A DNA stretch of 64,000 bases from an uncultured Niabella sp. GTDB lineage: Bacteria > Bacteroidota > Bacteroidia > Chitinophagales > Chitinophagaceae. The DNA lies in contig CAKSQK010000001.1 in assembly GCA_934486785.1 (NCBI GenBank), positions 62,001 through 126,000 of the forward strand, in the 5' to 3' direction. A program made the position numbers and the translations under genes. The stretch's first letter is position 1. Every line of letters starts with the position of its first letter. This document shows, in pieces, positions 45,198 through 55,007 of this stretch. A model generated the notes under the pieces. It searched no databases, was not told where the DNA came from, and was given only the letters and a program-made list of their open reading frames with translations.

Positions 45198-45893
45198 TTA
45201 TAGCAAGTTCAGATTTTGAAGCAATGCATCTTTGTATGAGCCCGAAATAGGTATTGCCTGGCCGCGAATATAAGCAGTTCTGTCTTCAATATAGTCTATC
45301 TTATCTACTGCAATTACATAACTCCTGTGAACCCTTAAAAATTTTCCGGGCGGAAACCTGTCTTCAAAAGTTTTAAGCGTGCTGTGCACAACAAAACTAC
45401 TGCCGGTTACCTGTATGCGCACATAATCACCTTTGGCTTCCAGGTACAAAATTTCATCAACTTCCAGCTTTTTAATAGATTTATTGTCTTTAATGAATAA
45501 GATCTTGTCAGATGATTCTGTTGTAATGCGTGAGTTTTTATGGCTGAGCAGTTCCCGGGCCTTGTCTACCGCCTGAATAACGCGCGATAAAGAGAAAGGC
45601 TTTACAAGATAGTCTACCACGTTTAGCTCAAAGGCTTCAACTGCATAGCCTTCTTTGGCTGTTGTTAAAATGGTTAGCGGCCTGTCGGGCAGCATTTTTA
45701 AAAGCTCCAGTCCGCTCATTTCAGGCATTTCCACATCAAGAAACAGGATGTCAACGTTTTTACGTTGTAAGAAATCATTGGCAGAAATAGCATCTTCACA
45801 CTCTCCTACAATTGTTACTTTTCCGGTTTTTTCAAGTAGTTGTTTTAGCAATACGATAGCTACTTTATTATCGTCTACAATCAGGCATTCCAT
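45198..45893 (-). CDS. LytTR-family response regulator
   Basis: A 231-residue regulator. The receiver domain (1-120) has the acidic pocket (Asp7/Asp8), Asp53 in FLDVEMPEMSG, a conserved TTAKEGYAVEAFE switch and the lysine in YLVKPFSL. A linker leads to a LytTR DNA-binding domain (about 135-231; YLEAKGDYVRIQ, FLRVHRSYVIAVDKI). It is the first gene of a leftward three-gene operon with the hybrid kinase. LytTR regulators usually bind direct repeats upstream of envelope genes; no target is evident here. Confidence 0.92.
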   Translation of the reverse strand: MECLIVDDNKVAIVLLKQLLEKTGKVTIVGECEDAISANDFLQRKNVDILFLDVEMPEMSGLELLKMLPDRPLTILTTAKEGYAVEAFELNVVDYLVKPFSLSRVIQAVDKARELLSHKNSRITTESSDKILFIKDNKSIKKLEVDEILYLEAKGDYVRIQVTGSSFVVHSTLKTFEDRFPPGKFLRVHRSYVIAVDKIDYIEDRTAYIRGQAIPISGSYKDALLQNLNLL

Positions 45894-45932
45894 AAAAAGG
45901 CTTTAAGGCTCGCCGTAAAGTTAGGGAATATT

Positions 45933-45966
45933 AAAAAAAAAGGCTCCCCTTTTTGAGAGAAGCCTT
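45933..45966 (-). terminator. Terminator of atpA
   Basis: On the minus strand AAGGCTTCTC pairs fully, allowing two G-U pairs, with GGGGAGCCTT (45966-45940 overall), followed by a run of T. It lies 28 bases after the atpA stop, so atpA is a single-gene transcript. Confidence 0.85.
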
Positions 45967-45994
45967 AAAATAACTTATTACCTAAAAAAATAAT

Positions 45995-47575
45995 TTAATT
46001 TTTGAACTGCGGAATGATGCCTTTTGCCAGTTCCACCATTTGTTGCAGGCCTTCTTCAGGTAAATTTCCTTTTTTAAACTCAGCCAGTATTTCCGGGTGC
46101 TTTGTTTCCATTTCATGAAGGAACTGATCTTCAAACTCCTTTACCCTTTTAACAGGTACATCTTTAATCAAACCATTCGTACCCAGGTAAATGATCGCAA
46201 CCTGCTTTTCTACCGGGTATGGAGAGTATTGCGGCTGCTTCAGTATTTCCACGTTGCGTGCACCTTTATCAATTACGTTTTTAGTAGCAGCATCCAGGTC
46301 GCCACCAAATTTTGAGAAGGCTTCCAGCTCGCGGTAAAGCGCCTGGTCGAGCTTTAATGTACCGGCAACTTTTTTCATTGATTTGATCTGGGCATTACCA
46401 CCCACACGGCTTACCGAAATACCTACGTTAATAGCAGGGCGGATACCTGAAAGGAACAGGCTTGATTCCAGGAATATTTGCCCGTCGGTAATTGAGATCA
46501 CGTTTGTAGGGATATAAGCAGATACGTCTCCTGCCTGCGTTTCAATAATCGGCAGCGCGGTTAAAGATCCGCCACCTTTTACCAGGTGCTTGATGGTTTC
46601 AGGAAGATCGTTCATGTTTTTAGCCACGCTGTCATCATCAATAATTTTTGCAGCTCTTTCCAGCAAACGGCTGTGCAGGTAAAACACATCGCCAGGGTAA
46701 GCCTCGCGGCCCGGCGGGCGGCGTAATAGCAAAGATACCTCGCGGTAAGCCACGGCCTGTTTTGAAAGATCATCATAAATGATCAGTGCCGGGCGGCCGG
46801 TATCGCGAAAATACTCGCCAATGGCAGCACCGGCAAAAGGTGCATAAAACTGCAGCGGAGCCGGGTCTGAAGCTGAAGCAGCCACGATGGTAGTATACTC
46901 CATCGCGTCATTATCTTCCAAAGTTTTCATTACGTTGGCAATGGTAGATGCTTTTTGGCCAATAGCAACATAAATACAATATACAGGCTTACCTGCTTTA
47001 TAAAATTCTTTCTGGTTTATAATAGTGTCAATAGCAATGGCAGTTTTGCCCGTTTGGCGGTCGCCAATGATCAGCTCCCGCTGGCCGCGCCCGATGGGGA
47101 TCATTGCATCCACGGCTTTAATACCTGTTTGCAGCGGCTCTTTTACCGGCTCTCTAAAAATTACACCCGGCGCTTTACGCTCCAGCGGCATTTCGTACAG
47201 TTCTCCTGCTATTGGGCCTTTACCGTCAATTGGCTGGCCAAGAGTATTTACCACGCGGCCCGACATGCCTTCGCCCACTTTAATAGAAGCGATCTGGTTG
47301 GTGCGGCGCACCTTACTGCCCTCTTTAATATCGGCGCCTTCGCCCATCAGTACCACACCCACGTTATCTTCTTCAAGGTTCAGGGCTATGGCGCGCACGC
47401 CGTTTTCAAACTCCACAAGCTCTCCATAACGCACATTTCCCAGGCCATAGACGCGGGCAATCCCATCGCCCACCTGCAATACGGTACCTATTTCTTCCAA
47501 ATCAGCATGAGCATTAAAGTTGCTTAATTGCTGGCGCAGAATGGCGCTGATTTCGTCCGGCTTAATCTCTGGCAT
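45995..47575 (-). CDS. atpA: ATP synthase F1 subunit alpha
   Basis: A 526-residue catalytic-hexamer subunit of F1-ATP synthase. The P-loop GDRQTGKT is at residues 171-178. [18 protein letters not shown] and the [31 protein letters not shown] block contain the arginine-finger region of the family (ALPIIETQ; [18 protein letters not shown]). The sequence is full-length. Unusually, neither atpH nor atpG adjoins it: the gene is bounded by its own promoter and terminator, between a signalling operon and a DUF4920 gene. Confidence 0.97.
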   Translation of the reverse strand: MPEIKPDEISAILRQQLSNFNAHADLEEIGTVLQVGDGIARVYGLGNVRYGELVEFENGVRAIALNLEEDNVGVVLMGEGADIKEGSKVRRTNQIASIKVGEGMSGRVVNTLGQPIDGKGPIAGELYEMPLERKAPGVIFREPVKEPLQTGIKAVDAMIPIGRGQRELIIGDRQTGKTAIAIDTIINQKEFYKAGKPVYCIYVAIGQKASTIANVMKTLEDNDAMEYTTIVAASASDPAPLQFYAPFAGAAIGEYFRDTGRPALIIYDDLSKQAVAYREVSLLLRRPPGREAYPGDVFYLHSRLLERAAKIIDDDSVAKNMNDLPETIKHLVKGGGSLTALPIIETQAGDVSAYIPTNVISITDGQIFLESSLFLSGIRPAINVGISVSRVGGNAQIKSMKKVAGTLKLDQALYRELEAFSKFGGDLDAATKNVIDKGARNVEILKQPQYSPYPVEKQVAIIYLGTNGLIKDVPVKRVKEFEDQFLHEMETKHPEILAEFKKGNLPEEGLQQMVELAKGIIPQFKN

Positions 47576-47630
47576 ACAAGACTATTTATATAGTAAATAA
47601 ATTTTGATGTTCTGAATTTCTTTTCGGCTG

Positions 47631-47662
47631 CAAAAGTAGGGTATCGAAGGCTGAAAACAAAA
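47631..47662 (-). promoter_or_regulatory. Strong promoter of atpA
   Basis: On the minus strand: TTTTG (47662-47658), 19 bases, TACTTTTG (47638-47631). Both elements and the spacing match the Bacteroidota sigma consensus. The leader is about 50 bases. Confidence 0.75.
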
Positions 47663-47717
47663 AAGAGCGGCGAAATTGTTCGCAGCTCCTTTACAGTTTT
47701 TTGCCTGGCTTTGCATG

Positions 47718-48191
47718 CTATTTTACAACCAGCACGCCGTCTGCCATAAATTGCACCTTTTTTTCCGGTTGGGTAATGGCATCAATTTCAGCCTGGCTTT
47801 TCTTAGCATCTTCAGCGTAGTGTTTCAATTCATCTACCGAATAAACTTTTTGCTTCGCTACACCTTCTAATACAACGGTTTTTCCCACAATTGCCGAAGG
47901 AACAAAAAACGCGTAATCTTTAAACTTTACCTGCATTTTTGTTTTATCAGGCAGTTCCATATTGATAAAACAACCTTTTTTAGCGCACGATTCTTTTACC
48001 ACGCCGGTGATTTTTCCGGTGTAAGATTCGTTCTTTTTAAGTTTTTTAGTAAGGCTGGCAAGGCTGATGGCGCCCTTCGCATCAATTTTACTGCCGTACC
48101 TGTCTCCGGGGTTTGCATTACCCTCAGGTGGCTGGGCGTTTACCAAAAGAGCAGAAAATGCGATTGCAATTGTCAATAATACCTTTTTCAT
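47718..48191 (-). CDS. DUF4920 domain protein, exported
   Basis: A 157-residue periplasmic protein with a signal peptide (1-19, LLVNA-Q). The DUF4920 core has KNESYTGKITGVVKESCAKKGCF, with two cysteines close together, then MELPDKTKMQVKFKDYAFFVP and a conserved VLEGVAKQKVYSVDEL segment. It resembles small OB-like periplasmic proteins. The paired cysteines could bind metal or form a disulfide; the role is unknown. A TACATTTG element lies upstream at 48212-48219. Confidence 0.82.
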   Translation of the reverse strand: MKKVLLTIAIAFSALLVNAQPPEGNANPGDRYGSKIDAKGAISLASLTKKLKKNESYTGKITGVVKESCAKKGCFINMELPDKTKMQVKFKDYAFFVPSAIVGKTVVLEGVAKQKVYSVDELKHYAEDAKKSQAEIDAITQPEKKVQFMADGVLVVK

Positions 48192-48211
48192 GTATGCTAT
48201 TTTTGTATGTG

Positions 48212-48219
48212 CAAATGTA
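48212..48219 (-). promoter_or_regulatory. -7 promoter element of the DUF4920 gene
   Basis: Minus-strand TACATTTG, a full TAnnTTTG match, 20 bases upstream of the ATG at 48191. Confidence 0.4.
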
Positions 48220-48301
48220 CATAAACCAGTATCGTGTTTTATTTTTTTATGGCGACTGTGCTAAAAGTTTTATACTTTCGTTAAATAAAAGTAGAACAAC
48301 T

Positions 48302-48883
48302 ATGAGAAAAGTCAATGCAAAATTTGGAGTCGTTATTATAATGATCCTGCTGGCCGCTTTCAGCCGTATTATTCCACATTCCTGGAACTTTACACCAATG
48401 GTAGCAATCGCTTTATTTGGCGGCGCAATGCTGCAAAAAAAATGGCAGGCATACCTTGTGCCACTGGCGGCGTATTTGATTTCTGACATTGTATTTGCAT
48501 TAATGGGCCGCACCGGTTTTTATGGTGTAAGCCAGCTTTTTGTATATGGCGCCATGCTATTGGTTACAGCGCTGGGCACTACCATGGGAAGGCCTAAAGC
48601 ATTAAAAGTTGTAGGCTATTCACTAAGCGGTTCAGCCATTTTCTGGATCATTTCCAACTTTGGAGTATGGGTAGCAAATGCGGTTGCAGCCGGAAGCCCT
48701 ATACACGAAGCCGGCCTTACTTTAGGCATGACTTACCTGCGAGCACTGCCTTTTTATAACTTATACAGCAACCAGTTGTTTGTAGGCGCTTTTGCCGGCG
48801 ATCTGTTGTATTCCATAATTTTGTTTGGCACGTATGCGCTGGTTCAAAAAAGATTTCGTGCACTGCAGTATATAGGCGCGTAA
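48302..48883 (+). CDS. DUF6580 family membrane protein
   Basis: A 193-residue membrane protein with six hydrophobic segments and family blocks FSRIIPHSWNFTPMVAIALFGG, YLVPLAAYLISDI and ALPFYNLYSNQLFVGAFAGDLLY. The arrangement resembles small substrate-binding components of ECF-type transporters, but that is inference and no ECF ATPase is near. The ATG at 48302 (MRKVNAKFG) is clear; a longer in-frame stretch to 48113 overlaps the divergent gene and is rejected. A strong terminator follows. Confidence 0.8.
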   Translation: MRKVNAKFGVVIIMILLAAFSRIIPHSWNFTPMVAIALFGGAMLQKKWQAYLVPLAAYLISDIVFALMGRTGFYGVSQLFVYGAMLLVTALGTTMGRPKALKVVGYSLSGSAIFWIISNFGVWVANAVAAGSPIHEAGLTLGMTYLRALPFYNLYSNQLFVGAFAGDLLYSIILFGTYALVQKRFRALQYIGA

Positions 48884-48901
48884 GCAGTAAAAAGTATAAT
48901 G

Positions 48902-48930
48902 AAGCGCAGGCCAAGCCTGTGCTTTTTTTT
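48902..48930 (+). terminator. Terminator after the DUF6580 gene
   Basis: AAGCGCAGGC (48902-48911) pairs with GCCTGTGCTT (48915-48924; one G-U pair), followed by eight T. Confidence 0.85.
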
Positions 48931-49018
48931 GCGCCTATGCAAACGGTTGCTCTTTAAAAATAGCTTATAATTAAATGTTTTCAGCTAATTTTAGCCATTA
49001 ACAAAAAACATATTGCAT

Positions 49019-50290
49019 ATGCCGACTACCGCAACTCAAAAAAATTATTCCGGCGCCCTTATCATTATTGCTGCCCTGTTTTTCATCTTTGGTTTTGTTA
49101 CGTGGGCCAACTCCACGCTCATCCCTTATTTACAAATAGCCTGCGAATTAAAAACATCTGAAGCCGTGCTGGTGACCTTTGCGTTTTACATTTCGTATGC
49201 GGTAATGGCTTTTCCTTCTTCGTGGGTGTTAAAGAAAACTGGTTTTAAAAGAGGCATGGTGGCCGGCCTGCTGGTAATGGCCGTTGGCGCACTGGTATTC
49301 ATTCCTGCTGCCAATACACGTTCTTTTCAACTGTTCCTTGTTGGCTTATTTATCATAGGCACCGGCCTGGCGCTGCTGCAAACCGCTTCTAACCCTTATG
49401 TAACCATACTTGGCCCGCTCGAAAGCGCTGCAAAGCGCATCAGCATTATGGGCATTTGCAATAAAGTTGCCGGCGCACTGGCACCACTCATTTTGGGCTT
49501 TATTGTATTAAAAGATTCTGACCAGTTTGTAGCAACGCTGGCTACATTAGGCGAAGCCGAAAAAGCCGTAATGCTTGATGATCTGGCATCGAAAGTAATA
49601 GCCCCGTATGTAGCAATAGCCATTGTACTGGTTGGATTGGCCGTATGGATCAATTTTTCGAGCCTGCCGGAAGTAAAGGCCGAAGGAGAAGATGTGGTAG
49701 ATGGTGTGGACACCAACCGCAGCAGCCTTTTCAGTTACCCGTATTTGTGGCTGGGTTTTATTGCCATATTTCTGTATGTGGGCGTGGAAGTAATGGCCGG
49801 GGACATCATCCAGATCTATGGTAAAGAAATAGGCATTCCCCTGGAACAGGCCAAACACTTTACAAGCTATACCATGATCGGTATGCTGGTGGGCTACCTT
49901 ATTGGCATTTTTACCATTCCAAAATATTTAAGCCAGACCACCGCGCTAAGAGCTTCAGCCATTTTAGGTATTATATTTTCCATTGCGGCCATTTATACCA
50001 GCGGCACCACTTCTATCCTTTTTATTGCATTGCTGGGGCTGGCCAACGCACTGATTTGGCCTGCCGTTTGGCCATTAACCATGGAAGGATTAGGGAAATT
50101 TACTAAAACCGGCGGTGCATTGCTTATTGTAGGTATTGCCGGCGGCGCCTTAATTCCCAAGCTTTGGGCTTCGCTAGGCGAAACCATAGGCATGCAACAG
50201 GCTTTCTGGATTATGGTGCCCTGTTACCTGTACATCCTTTTCTTTGGGTTGAGAGGCCACAAAATTGGCAAGTCAGTTACAACTTCGTAA
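49019..50290 (+). CDS. Sugar:proton symporter, MFS (FucP/GluP family)
   Basis: A 423-residue twelve-helix transporter. The N-terminal FFIFGFVTWANSTLIPYLQ and the TASNPYVTILGP segment are typical of the fucose/glucose-galactose (FGHS) branch of the major facilitator superfamily. It imports a monosaccharide with a proton; the sugar is not determined here. The ATG at 49019 is used rather than the TTG two codons upstream. It has no catabolic neighbours. Confidence 0.9.
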   Translation: MPTTATQKNYSGALIIIAALFFIFGFVTWANSTLIPYLQIACELKTSEAVLVTFAFYISYAVMAFPSSWVLKKTGFKRGMVAGLLVMAVGALVFIPAANTRSFQLFLVGLFIIGTGLALLQTASNPYVTILGPLESAAKRISIMGICNKVAGALAPLILGFIVLKDSDQFVATLATLGEAEKAVMLDDLASKVIAPYVAIAIVLVGLAVWINFSSLPEVKAEGEDVVDGVDTNRSSLFSYPYLWLGFIAIFLYVGVEVMAGDIIQIYGKEIGIPLEQAKHFTSYTMIGMLVGYLIGIFTIPKYLSQTTALRASAILGIIFSIAAIYTSGTTSILFIALLGLANALIWPAVWPLTMEGLGKFTKTGGALLIVGIAGGALIPKLWASLGETIGMQQAFWIMVPCYLYILFFGLRGHKIGKSVTTS

Positions 50291-50310
50291 GATTTCACAA
50301 AGCCGGGCAG

Positions 50311-51486
50311 TTATACTTTGATGTAGATCTTTTTCTTATCAAGCCAGTAACAAATGGCCCACATAAATATAATCACACAAATGGCGTAAAGCAGCGAGCC
50401 GTTTTGCGGCACGCCGGGTGTGTGAATGAACACTTTTTTGTACAGCCAGTTCCACGGGGTAGTACCATCGGCAGAACGAAACAAAGCTGCCGTTTTAGGC
50501 AAAAAGGCGCTTAAAGCGAATATGAATAACGGGTTTTTGCCAAACACTTCAAAAAAGTTGCTAAGGAACCCTTTTACTTTTTTTACTTCCACCAGGTATA
50601 TCATGGTAGCAATGGTGACCATTGCCAGGCCATTTACATAAACAACATAGCTGCTGGTCCATATTTTTTTGTTGATGGGAAATACAAAATCCCAGCAATA
50701 ACCGGTTACCAGAAATACCACAGCAGCCACAAAAAGCCCACTCAGCATTTTGTAAATGGCTGGGTTTTCTGTGGCAGAAGGCGCAATACTGCCCCCATTG
50801 TTTTTAATATACATACCAGCAAAATAGCCAAACACAACCTGCACAATCGCTGGCAAAGTGCTTAACAGTCCTTCCGGATCAAAAGGCACTCCTTCTCCTT
50901 TATACATGTGGGCGATGCCTAAAACGGCTTTATCAATTACATTGCCATACCAGCCTTCAAGACTGTAAGGATCAGCAGGATTGCCGGTAAGACAAATGGC
51001 CCAGTAAGCCAGCAGCAAAAGCAGCGAAACAAACCACGCCACCTTGGGTTTGAGGTAATAAACGATGATGGATGCAAAGAAATAACAAAGCGCAATGCGT
51101 TGCAGTACACCAAAAATTCTTACGCCCCTGGTGGGATCATCAGGGCTTACCCAATGTATCAGCTGAAAACTGCCGTCAACATTTCGCACAAACGGGTACC
51201 AGTTTAAAAAAAGCCCGATACCAAAAATGATCAGTGTTCGTTTGATCACTTTTTTCCAAAAAGCCGCGTTGCCCTGTTCTTTTAATCGTGGTATCACAAA
51301 TGCCATGGCATTACCCACGGCAAATAAAAAGAATGGAAACACCAAGTCTGTGGGTGTAAGGCCGTGCCAGCCGGCATGCTTTAAAGGACTGTAAATGTAT
51401 TGCCAGGTTCCGGGGTTATTTACCAGTATCATTAGGCAAACGGTAGCCCCGCGAAAAATGTCAAGGGATCGATAGCGTACTCTCAT
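50311..51486 (-). CDS. DUF5009 / heparan-alpha-glucosaminide N-acetyltransferase-like membrane protein
   Basis: A 391-residue membrane protein with about ten helices. The N-terminal RYRSLDIFRGATVCLMILVNNPG and GLTPTDLVFPFFLFAVGNAMAF blocks are typical of the DUF5009/DUF1624 group. Its human relative HGSNAT transfers acetyl groups to glucosamine ends across a membrane. The histidine in GWHGLTPTDL corresponds to the conserved region of that family. The ATG at 51486 is preferred to a TTG 12 codons upstream. It lies just before the exopolysaccharide operon on the opposite strand, so sugar acetylation is plausible but unproven. Confidence 0.85.
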   Translation of the reverse strand: MRVRYRSLDIFRGATVCLMILVNNPGTWQYIYSPLKHAGWHGLTPTDLVFPFFLFAVGNAMAFVIPRLKEQGNAAFWKKVIKRTLIIFGIGLFLNWYPFVRNVDGSFQLIHWVSPDDPTRGVRIFGVLQRIALCYFFASIIVYYLKPKVAWFVSLLLLLAYWAICLTGNPADPYSLEGWYGNVIDKAVLGIAHMYKGEGVPFDPEGLLSTLPAIVQVVFGYFAGMYIKNNGGSIAPSATENPAIYKMLSGLFVAAVVFLVTGYCWDFVFPINKKIWTSSYVVYVNGLAMVTIATMIYLVEVKKVKGFLSNFFEVFGKNPLFIFALSAFLPKTAALFRSADGTTPWNWLYKKVFIHTPGVPQNGSLLYAICVIIFMWAICYWLDKKKIYIKV

Positions 51487-51660
51487 TAGAAATGGTATAA
51501 AAATTAAGGGCAATTTACTCAAAAAAAATTCATTGCAGCTGAAACCACTTTTTTTACGTAGCGGCTATAGCAGTTTGTATAATCTGCTTGTTCAACTCCA
51601 TAAATACTTCTTTCAACCAGATAAAAAAACGGCCATATATCAATAAATGTTTACAATTGT

Positions 51661-51696
51661 TTTGCTACAATCATAGTTCCTTTCCTGTTATATTTG
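51661..51696 (+). promoter_or_regulatory. Promoter of the exopolysaccharide operon
   Basis: TTTG (51661-51664), 24 bases, TATATTTG (51689-51696). The -7 box is exact and the spacing slightly long. The leader is about 70 bases. No JUMPstart-like element is seen. Confidence 0.5.
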
Positions 51697-51768
51697 CAGA
51701 TTATATTAAACGCCGGTTCCAATATTTGATGATTCGTTTTTAACTATTTAAGCGTAAACCCCGATACC

Positions 51769-52596
51769 ATGAAAATTTTTTCAACAGTAACGATCTTCTC
51801 ATTTCTGTGCCTGCTGGTAACCTCCTGCGCTGTCCAGTCAAAGCTGCCGTTATACCTGGAAGGCGCCGATAACGGGAACATTGAAAAAAACATCACCATT
51901 CCTGAATTGAAAATTCAAAAAAACGACCTTCTGGCCATACAGGTGTACAGCGACTATTTCCCAAAGGACGCTAACCCTGATGACCTGTACAACCAACCCA
52001 TGCCATCCGGTGGGCTTGTGGGCGGAAATACGCAGGTAAACACTACTTCTACCAGCGGAGGTTACCTGGTTGACGCAAACGGCAATATAGATTACCCGCG
52101 CCTGGGGCTTATTAAGGCTGAAGGCCTGACCAAACTTCAACTGGAAGAAGAAATTAAAAAAAGGCTTACCACACCGGTAGTTTTATTAACCAACCCCACG
52201 GTAATTGTAAGGTTTCAAAGCTATAAAGTAACCCTGCTGGGCGAGTTTAATGCCCCGCAAACCCTGAACATTCCCGTTGAAAAAATGACCGTATTTGAAG
52301 CCATTGCCATGGCAGGTGGCATTACCGAATGGGGCCGCAAAGACCAGGTGCAGGTGATCAGGGAACAAAACGGGGTTAGGGAAATTGGCATTATTGACCT
52401 TTCATCGCCAACGGCGTTTAACTCACCTTACTATTTTTTAAAACAAAACGATATTATTTTAATCAACCCCATTCCTGAAAAAGCCAAACTGCGCGATGAG
52501 CAGGCCACGCTTAACAGGGTATCATTCATCTCCTCCATTTCAGGGGTAGCGTTAGCGGTGGTTAGTTTGATCATTACTTTAACAAGAAACAATTAA
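51769..52596 (+). CDS. Polysaccharide export outer-membrane lipoprotein (Wza-like)
   Basis: A 275-residue lipoprotein; the signal ends in VTSC (Cys20). A poly-export domain follows (LKIQKNDLLAIQVYSDYF, GGYLVDANGNIDYPRLGLIKAEGLT), then an SLBB repeat (YKVTLLGEFNAPQTLNIPVEKMTVFEAIAMAGGI). A C-terminal hydrophobic helix fits the outer-membrane pore helix. It is shorter than E. coli Wza, as in many Bacteroidota. It is first in the operon, seven bases before the Wzc-like gene. Confidence 0.92.
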   Translation: MKIFSTVTIFSFLCLLVTSCAVQSKLPLYLEGADNGNIEKNITIPELKIQKNDLLAIQVYSDYFPKDANPDDLYNQPMPSGGLVGGNTQVNTTSTSGGYLVDANGNIDYPRLGLIKAEGLTKLQLEEEIKKRLTTPVVLLTNPTVIVRFQSYKVTLLGEFNAPQTLNIPVEKMTVFEAIAMAGGITEWGRKDQVQVIREQNGVREIGIIDLSSPTAFNSPYYFLKQNDIILINPIPEKAKLRDEQATLNRVSFISSISGVALAVVSLIITLTRNN

Positions 52597-52603
52597 TATA
52601 TTC

Positions 52604-55000
52604 ATGCAGGAAATAAGGAACGAGAAACCTGATCTTCATAAACTTTCTGTCAGGGATCTCCTTTACAAATACATCAGGTTTTTACCGCTTTATGTGCTGT
52701 GCCTCACAGTGGCGCTGTTTGGCGCATGGTTTTATGTACGGTATGCACCGGAAAAATATGAATCTATTGGCAGCATGATTGTTGAAACCAACGAGGGCGC
52801 TGGCAGGGGCGATAAAGTTGAAGATCTTATTTCCGGAAAAAACCGGGACAGGAACATTCAAAGCGAAATAGAGGTTTTACGCTCAAAAGCGCTGATCACA
52901 AGGGTTGTAAGAAACGGCAATTTGCAATACAGCTACACGGCCAAAGGAAAGATCAAAGATGCGGACGCTTACAAAACGGCTCCTTTTCTCATTCAGCCAA
53001 TACAACTGAACGATTCCAGTTTATCGTTTTCCATACCCATAGAATTCATCAACCGCAGTCAGTTTAGAGTGGGCACTGCAAATGTTAACTATAATTTTGG
53101 ACAGGTTTTTAAAACACAGCACGGCCTTTTTAAACTTATCAGAGATGGTGAACCCACAGCCGGTGCAGAATTCATCATTCAGTACGCACCAGCAGAAGTT
53201 GTGGCAGCTTCAATGCTTTCCGGCATTAATGTGCAGCCAAAAATACAGGGTACCAATATTTTGACCGTTCACTACGAAACGACCAATCCTTACCTAGCCG
53301 CAGATGTTATCAATGGATTGATGCAGGAATACAATACTATGAGCATTGAACAAAGCAACCTGGCTATGGATCAAACCATTGGTTTTGTAGACAGGCGCCT
53401 GGCCGTTCTTGAGCGTGATATTGACAGCATTCAGAAAAAACTGCTGGCTTACCAAAGGAGCAATGATATTGTAAATGTAGAAACACAAATTGAAGACCTG
53501 CTAAAGAAATCGAACGAGCATGAAGCGCTGGCGCTGGAAAGAAAAATGGCGCTTTCCAGCCTGAACCAGATAGAAAACTATCTTAAAAACAGCGGCAACC
53601 AGTACAACAGGGCCGTGGCCCCGTCTTCTCTGGGCATCGAAGATCCTACGCTCAACCAGCTTATACAGCGTTACAACGAGGCGCAACTGGAGCGTAAAAA
53701 TGAAATTGAAGCCAATGCCAGCCCCGACAATCCTAAAATAAGGCAACTGAATGATAATATTGAATTTTTGCGCAGAAGCACTTTGGAAAATATCAGGATG
53801 CTTCAGTCAAATTACAGCAATGCCCTATCAGTAGCTTCTTCAGAAAAATCGCGTAACAAAGGCGCCGCCTTGCAAATGCCGGCAAAGGTGAATGAGCAGG
53901 TGGAACTTGAACGGCAACTGGCATCCAAGCTTACGCTGTTTAAGCTGCTGGATGAAAAAAAGGAAGAAGTGGCGATCACGCGCAGCAGCACCCAGCCCAC
54001 CTCCAGGATCGTGGAGCTTGCAGAACCGCGCATGAACCCCGTAAAACCACAAAAGAGCGTGATTCAGCTTGCGGCCTTTGTGCTGGGCCTTGCATTACCC
54101 ACGGCATTCATTTTCTTAAGAGAAATGCTGAATGACCGCATCAATACCAGGGGCGATATAGAAAAAATTACAGAAGCGCCAATACTTGGAGAAGTAGGCC
54201 ACTCCTATTCCGAATCAACCCTGGTGGTAAACAAAACCAGCAGAAGCCTGATTGCCGAGCAGTTCAGGATCCTGCGCTCCAATCTTCAATATATCATTGG
54301 TAAAAGAAGTAACGCCACTATAATGGTCACTTCCTCTTTCGGTGGTGAAGGAAAATCTTTCATCAGCACCAACATGGGCGCCGTATTTGCCTTAACCGAT
54401 AAAAAAACCGTGATACTTGAGTTTGACCTTCGCAAGCCAAAAGTTTTGGCAGGCCTGAACATGAGCCGGCTGCCGGGCATCAGCAATTATATGGTAGGAA
54501 ACAATGAGCTTGATGAACTGATCATCCCGGTTGAAGGCCACACCAATCTTTTTGTGTTGCCCTGCGGGCCTATTCCACCCAACCCGTCAGAGCTTTTGCT
54601 CAATACAAAAATTCAGGAGCTGTTTACAGCGCTTCAGCAGAAATTTGATTACGTGATCATTGACACCGCGCCGGTAGGCATGGTAAGCGATGCGCTGACG
54701 CTGGGCAAATTTGCCGATTGCACTTTGTACGTAACCCGCCAGGGGCACACTTTTAAAAAGCAGGTAGGCCTGATAGACGAAATGTACAAAACCAAAAAAT
54801 TACCGCACGTATCCGTTATTTTAAACGATGTAAAAATGCCAACCGGCGGCGGTTATTATGGCAATTACGGCTATGGTTATTATGGCTATGGCGAAAGGAA
54901 AAATGATTATTACGAAGAAGAAGTACGGCCAAAAAAGAAATTTGGTGAAAAAGTGTTGGATGCCCTGAACCCGTTGACATGGTTCGGGCCAAAAAATTAA
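52604..55000 (+). CDS. Polysaccharide co-polymerase and tyrosine autokinase (Wzc-like)
   Basis: A 798-residue inner-membrane protein that controls chain length and export. Membrane helices near 33-48 and 491-510 bound a periplasmic Wzz domain with long coiled-coil stretches (about 245-430) and a GNVT-like PQK motif (MNPVKPQKS). The BY-kinase domain has Walker A GGEGKS (580-585), Walker A' EFDLRKPK (Asp608) and Walker B IDTAP (Asp687). The tail has nine tyrosines within residues 751-770, the autophosphorylation cluster. Confidence 0.94.
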   Translation: MQEIRNEKPDLHKLSVRDLLYKYIRFLPLYVLCLTVALFGAWFYVRYAPEKYESIGSMIVETNEGAGRGDKVEDLISGKNRDRNIQSEIEVLRSKALITRVVRNGNLQYSYTAKGKIKDADAYKTAPFLIQPIQLNDSSLSFSIPIEFINRSQFRVGTANVNYNFGQVFKTQHGLFKLIRDGEPTAGAEFIIQYAPAEVVAASMLSGINVQPKIQGTNILTVHYETTNPYLAADVINGLMQEYNTMSIEQSNLAMDQTIGFVDRRLAVLERDIDSIQKKLLAYQRSNDIVNVETQIEDLLKKSNEHEALALERKMALSSLNQIENYLKNSGNQYNRAVAPSSLGIEDPTLNQLIQRYNEAQLERKNEIEANASPDNPKIRQLNDNIEFLRRSTLENIRMLQSNYSNALSVASSEKSRNKGAALQMPAKVNEQVELERQLASKLTLFKLLDEKKEEVAITRSSTQPTSRIVELAEPRMNPVKPQKSVIQLAAFVLGLALPTAFIFLREMLNDRINTRGDIEKITEAPILGEVGHSYSESTLVVNKTSRSLIAEQFRILRSNLQYIIGKRSNATIMVTSSFGGEGKSFISTNMGAVFALTDKKTVILEFDLRKPKVLAGLNMSRLPGISNYMVGNNELDELIIPVEGHTNLFVLPCGPIPPNPSELLLNTKIQELFTALQQKFDYVIIDTAPVGMVSDALTLGKFADCTLYVTRQGHTFKKQVGLIDEMYKTKKLPHVSVILNDVKMPTGGGYYGNYGYGYYGYGERKNDYYEEEVRPKKKFGEKVLDALNPLTWFGPKN

Positions 55001-55007
55001 AACCAAA

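Noticed and set aside
46955..47527. Rightward 190-codon frame opposite atpA
   Set aside because: It is antisense to a full-length, highly conserved gene, so it is a by-product of that gene's codon usage.
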